Positions 6,603 through 9,189 of a DNA stretch of 9,189 bases are shown here, piece by piece. Source of the DNA: an uncultured Anaerolineaceae bacterium (GTDB lineage: Bacteria; Chloroflexota; Anaerolineae; Anaerolineales; Anaerolineaceae); NCBI GenBank assembly GCA_937907495.1, contig CALESS010000126.1, positions 1-9,189 on the forward strand, written 5' to 3'. Numbering within the stretch: the first letter of the stretch is position 1; each line of letters begins with the position of its first letter. Below the pieces are notes generated by a model. That model was not told the DNA's origin, searched no databases, and was given only the letters and a program-made list of their open reading frames with translations. The translations under genes were made by a program, and so were the position numbers.

Positions 6603-7598
6603 TTAAAGGCCGAGCATGGCTCGCATTTCTTCAATGCTCAGCCATTGGGGATTGTTATCACTGCTGTAGCGGAAATCTTCCGCACAGCGTTTGCCCTCTG
6701 CCGCCAGGCGATAGCTGGCCGGGTTGAGCGCGGCATATTCCGGCAGGATGGTGTAGTGGGTGTGGTTTTCTACGGTATTGCGGGCTTCATCTTCCGTCAC
6801 CAATACCTCGTGCAGCTTTTCACCGGGGCGGATGCCGATGACATCAATTTCACACTCCGGGGCAATGGCGGTGGCCAGGTCAGCCACACGCATCGAGGGA
6901 ATTTTGGGGACGAAGATTTCGCCGCCTTGCATCCAGTCCAGGCTGTTGAGCACCAATTCCACCCCTTGCTCCAGGGTGATCCAGAAGCGCGTCATGCGGG
7001 GGTCGGTTACCGGCAGGCGGCCCGTTTTCTTCAAATCCAGGAAGAGGGGAACCACGCTGCCTCGGCTGCCCATCACGTTGCCATAACGCACCACCGCAAA
7101 GCGGGTATTGCCGCCGCCGACATAAGAATTTCCCGCCACGAAGAGTTTTTCGGCGGCCAGTTTTGTGGCCCCATACAGGTTGATGGGATTGACGGCCTTA
7201 TCTGTGCTCAGGCCAACCACCCGGCCGACATGGCGGTCAATGGCCATATCAATAATGTTCGCCGCACCCAGTACATTGGTTTTGATCGCCTCCAACGGAT
7301 TATATTCCGCGGTTGGCACTTGCTTGAGGGCCGCTGCATGGACCACCACATCCACTCCATCAAAGGCACGGTCCAACCGTTCGCGGTCGCGCACATCGCC
7401 GATGAAATAGCGCATCGCTCCAAAGCGCTCCTCCGGGAACTGCTTGCGCATCTCGTATTGCTTTAACTCATCCCGGCTGAAGATGATTAACTTGCGCGGC
7501 TGGTAGCGCTGCAGCACAATCTCGGTGAACTTGCGTCCAAAGGAGCCGGTGCCGCCGGTGACCAAAATCACTTTTCCATCAATCCAATTTCCACTCAT
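6603..7598 (-). CDS. pseB: UDP-N-acetylglucosamine 4,6-dehydratase (inverting), PseB family
   Basis: 331 residues, the usual PseB length. This cytoplasmic short-chain dehydrogenase converts UDP-GlcNAc to a UDP-4-keto-6-deoxy-L-hexosamine, the first step to pseudaminic acid and related sugars. Visible motifs: NAD(P) loop TGGTGSFG (14-21), FSRDELKQYEM (40-50), GDVRD (67-71), HAAALKQVP (87-95), STDKAVNPINLYGATK (131-146) with catalytic-type D133, K134, Y142 and K146, RYGNVMGSRGSVVP (171-184), RMTRFWI (201-207), GGEIFVPKIPSM (225-236) and RPGEKLHE (257-264). The retained Tyr in LYGATK separates it from FnlA/CapE-like relatives, which I recall having Met there. The ATG start has GAGG eight bases upstream. 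The stop lies 9 bases before the oxidoreductase start. The family assignment is firm; whether the end product is pseudaminic acid is not, because the later pathway enzymes are not in the window. Confidence 0.93.
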   Translation of the reverse strand: MSGNWIDGKVILVTGGTGSFGRKFTEIVLQRYQPRKLIIFSRDELKQYEMRKQFPEERFGAMRYFIGDVRDRERLDRAFDGVDVVVHAAALKQVPTAEYNPLEAIKTNVLGAANIIDMAIDRHVGRVVGLSTDKAVNPINLYGATKLAAEKLFVAGNSYVGGGNTRFAVVRYGNVMGSRGSVVPLFLDLKKTGRLPVTDPRMTRFWITLEQGVELVLNSLDWMQGGEIFVPKIPSMRVADLATAIAPECEIDVIGIRPGEKLHEVLVTEDEARNTVENHTHYTILPEYAALNPASYRLAAEGKRCAEDFRYSSDNNPQWLSIEEMRAMLGL

Positions 7599-7622
7599 TA
7601 TGCAAGCCTCAAGAGAAAGAGA

Positions 7623-9189
7623 TCAGGCGCTTTCCCACACCACTGGCTCACCGGCCAGGTAGCGGAAGGTCGCCCCATATTGCTCCAGACCTTCCGGGCT
7701 GAATACACTGGGCAGCGGATGATTGCGATAATCATCCCAAAGGCGCACCAGGTGCCACGGGAAAGGTCGGGGGAATTCAAAGTAAAAGGCGTAGGCATAT
7801 TGCCAGGCCAGGTCGAGTTGTTCGCGGGTCAAATGATGGTCCCGGCTGCGATCGAGCATGGCGCCCAACATCTTGAAATAACTGACCCAGGTTTCCGGGT
7901 CAGAAGTGAACCCGCGGTTGCGGTAGTGGGCATTTCCAGCGACCACCACCGGCAGGCCGTTCATCGCCATCTCCAGGCCGACGGTGCTGGTGTACACAAC
8001 ACCCAGGTCGGCCACTTCAAACAGGTCGTAAGTGTTCAGGCTGTCGGTGGCTCCCACCAGGCGGATATTTTCCGGCAGGCGGGGGAAGACCTGTTTGACC
8101 ACTTCGGCAATAGTCTGGCGGCTGCTTAACTGCTCACCGGGATGCACCCGAACCACCAACTGCACATCCGGGCGGCCGGCAAAGTATTGCAACGTGCGCT
8201 CCACCCACTCCGTCATTGAGCGGCTGAAGAGATTGCGTCCCAGAGTCAGGCTGTCACCGATGACATTGGTCGCCAACAAGCAGACAGGGCGCTCATCCAG
8301 GTTCAAGGCGGCGCGCGCCTGGTCTCCTCCCTGCGCCGGGATACCTTGCCAGGGGCGGGTGAAATTCTCCCAGGAGGCCGCCTGCTGGCGGGCCGTGAAC
8401 AGGGAGCGCATCCGCTCCACCTGTTCATCCGTCAGCGGTGTACCCTGGCGGGCGGTCCACATGCGGTCGGTATCCTGGTGCAGAATCTCATCGTTCTGCG
8501 CCAGGAAGATGCGGCTGCGCTGGTTGCCAAATTCGTAGGAAACGGTGGGAATGCCCAGGCAGCGCGCCACGCGGTAGATCATACCCATTTCCAGGATCAT
8601 TCCATTCGGCACGATCACCACATCCGGGCGGTTGCTCTTGAAGTAGGCCATGGCCACGCGGGCCGCATGCTCGTTGCGTTCCATCCTCAGGCGGTAAAGC
8701 GGACTTTCCACATCCACTTCTTCCACCTGGGTGGTGTACTGGCAGTCGTAGAGGCTGGTCTGGCGGATGGCCTCGCGCATCGGCTCTGGCAGGGGCAGGT
8801 ACGTGGGGCGCAGTGATGAGAATGAAACAGCATCCAGGTAGGGGGCTGCCGGGTTAAGGGTGCGGTTGGTATAGAGGTTCAGCCGGCGCATATCAAATTT
8901 ATTGACCTGCGTCTGCCAGTCACCGTAGGGCAGGTAACCCAGCGTCACCCGGTGGCTTTGGGTTGCCAGGGCCAGCCCCAGCAGGGCAGCCTGTTCAATC
9001 CAATAATGCAGGGCGGCGAAGATGAAAATTTTCTTGCCGCTCGGCGGGCGGCCATCCAGGGCGCTGACCTGGGTCATGATTTCGGGCAAGTTCTCCTGCA
9101 GGTGGCGCAGAGAATAGCGAGATTGCGGTTCCCCACCCTGCCGGAACAACCAGTACAGCTCGGCTGTGAAAGGAATTTGCCCGAGCAAA
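7623..9189 (-). CDS. GT-B-like glycosyltransferase, KpsS/capsule-export type (5' truncated)
   Basis: The reading frame is open to the window edge, so the true start probably lies beyond 9189; a TTG at 9186-9188 is only the first possible start inside the window. The visible part is 521 residues, numbered here from that TTG, and ends in TGA. Residues about 50-90 look like the first half of an N-terminal Rossmann fold. The C-terminal half carries RVHPGE (347-352), the block YTSTVGLEMAMNGLPVVVAG (399-418) and HYRNRGFT (421-428). An 'HP-E', 'STxGxE', 'GxxxYxxxGxT' series is the pattern known from KpsS/KpsC-like capsule glycosyltransferases and CDP-glycerol-type transferases. No signal peptide or membrane segment is evident, so it is probably cytoplasmic. 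It lies 24 bases before the dehydratase gene, so the two are probably co-transcribed. Donor and acceptor are not readable; a CMP-sugar made by the SpsF-like enzyme downstream is an inference. Surface-glycan glycosyltransferase is likely; the exact family is uncertain. Confidence 0.7.
   Translation of the reverse strand, partial: LLGQIPFTAELYWLFRQGGEPQSRYSLRHLQENLPEIMTQVSALDGRPPSGKKIFIFAALHYWIEQAALLGLALATQSHRVTLGYLPYGDWQTQVNKFDMRRLNLYTNRTLNPAAPYLDAVSFSSLRPTYLPLPEPMREAIRQTSLYDCQYTTQVEEVDVESPLYRLRMERNEHAARVAMAYFKSNRPDVVIVPNGMILEMGMIYRVARCLGIPTVSYEFGNQRSRIFLAQNDEILHQDTDRMWTARQGTPLTDEQVERMRSLFTARQQAASWENFTRPWQGIPAQGGDQARAALNLDERPVCLLATNVIGDSLTLGRNLFSRSMTEWVERTLQYFAGRPDVQLVVRVHPGEQLSSRQTIAEVVKQVFPRLPENIRLVGATDSLNTYDLFEVADLGVVYTSTVGLEMAMNGLPVVVAGNAHYRNRGFTSDPETWVSYFKMLGAMLDRSRDHHLTREQLDLAWQYAYAFYFEFPRPFPWHLVRLWDDYRNHPLPSVFSPEGLEQYGATFRYLAGEPVVWESA

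Noticed and set aside
3418..7466. Long plus-strand open frames, such as 3418-3984, 5029-5811 and 6645-7466
   Set aside because: Each lies antisense to a minus-strand gene with clear family motifs. Their translations show no recognisable domain and have odd His/Gln/Arg-rich composition.

Overview
The window carries seven genes, all on the minus strand, so it is transcribed from high to low coordinates. It looks like the inside of a bacterial surface-polysaccharide or glycoconjugate locus. I see no mobile element, tRNA, rRNA or CRISPR array. The style of the proteins, especially the large membrane proteins with a VSVKIGGGNN signature and the SpsF/PseB/aminotransferase set, reminds me of Chloroflexota (Anaerolineae). 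That is an impression from memory, not a proof.

Layout in transcription order. (1) 9189-7623: a 5'-truncated GT-B-like glycosyltransferase resembling KpsS/capsule-export glycosyltransferases. (2) 7598-6603: a confidently recognised inverting UDP-GlcNAc 4,6-dehydratase (PseB). (3) 6593-5589: a Gfo/Idh/MocA NAD(P)-dependent oxidoreductase. (4) 5592-4804: an SpsF-type cytidylyltransferase, overlapping gene 3 by ATGA. (5) 4722-3532: a DegT/DnrJ/EryC1/StrS PLP aminotransferase. (6) 3458-1524: a 644-residue polytopic membrane protein with a C-terminal soluble domain. (7) 1388-1: a second membrane protein of the same family, cut by the window edge.

How the genes may work together. The dehydratase makes a UDP-4-keto-6-deoxy-hexosamine, the aminotransferase can aminate a keto sugar, the oxidoreductase can alter another carbon, and the cytidylyltransferase activates the product, probably as a CMP-sugar. 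The upstream glycosyltransferase could use that donor. No NeuB/PseI synthase, PseG hydrolase or PseH acetyltransferase lies in the window, so the final sugar is unknown. The two membrane proteins look like divergent GT-C-type glycosyltransferases.

The main points for a second look are the exact tandem duplication of the membrane gene (constant 2070-base offset at three anchors, non-ATG starts supported by the alignment), a very strong 16-bp hairpin directly before the ribosome-binding site of gene 6, and the incomplete, unusual combination of sugar-modifying enzymes.
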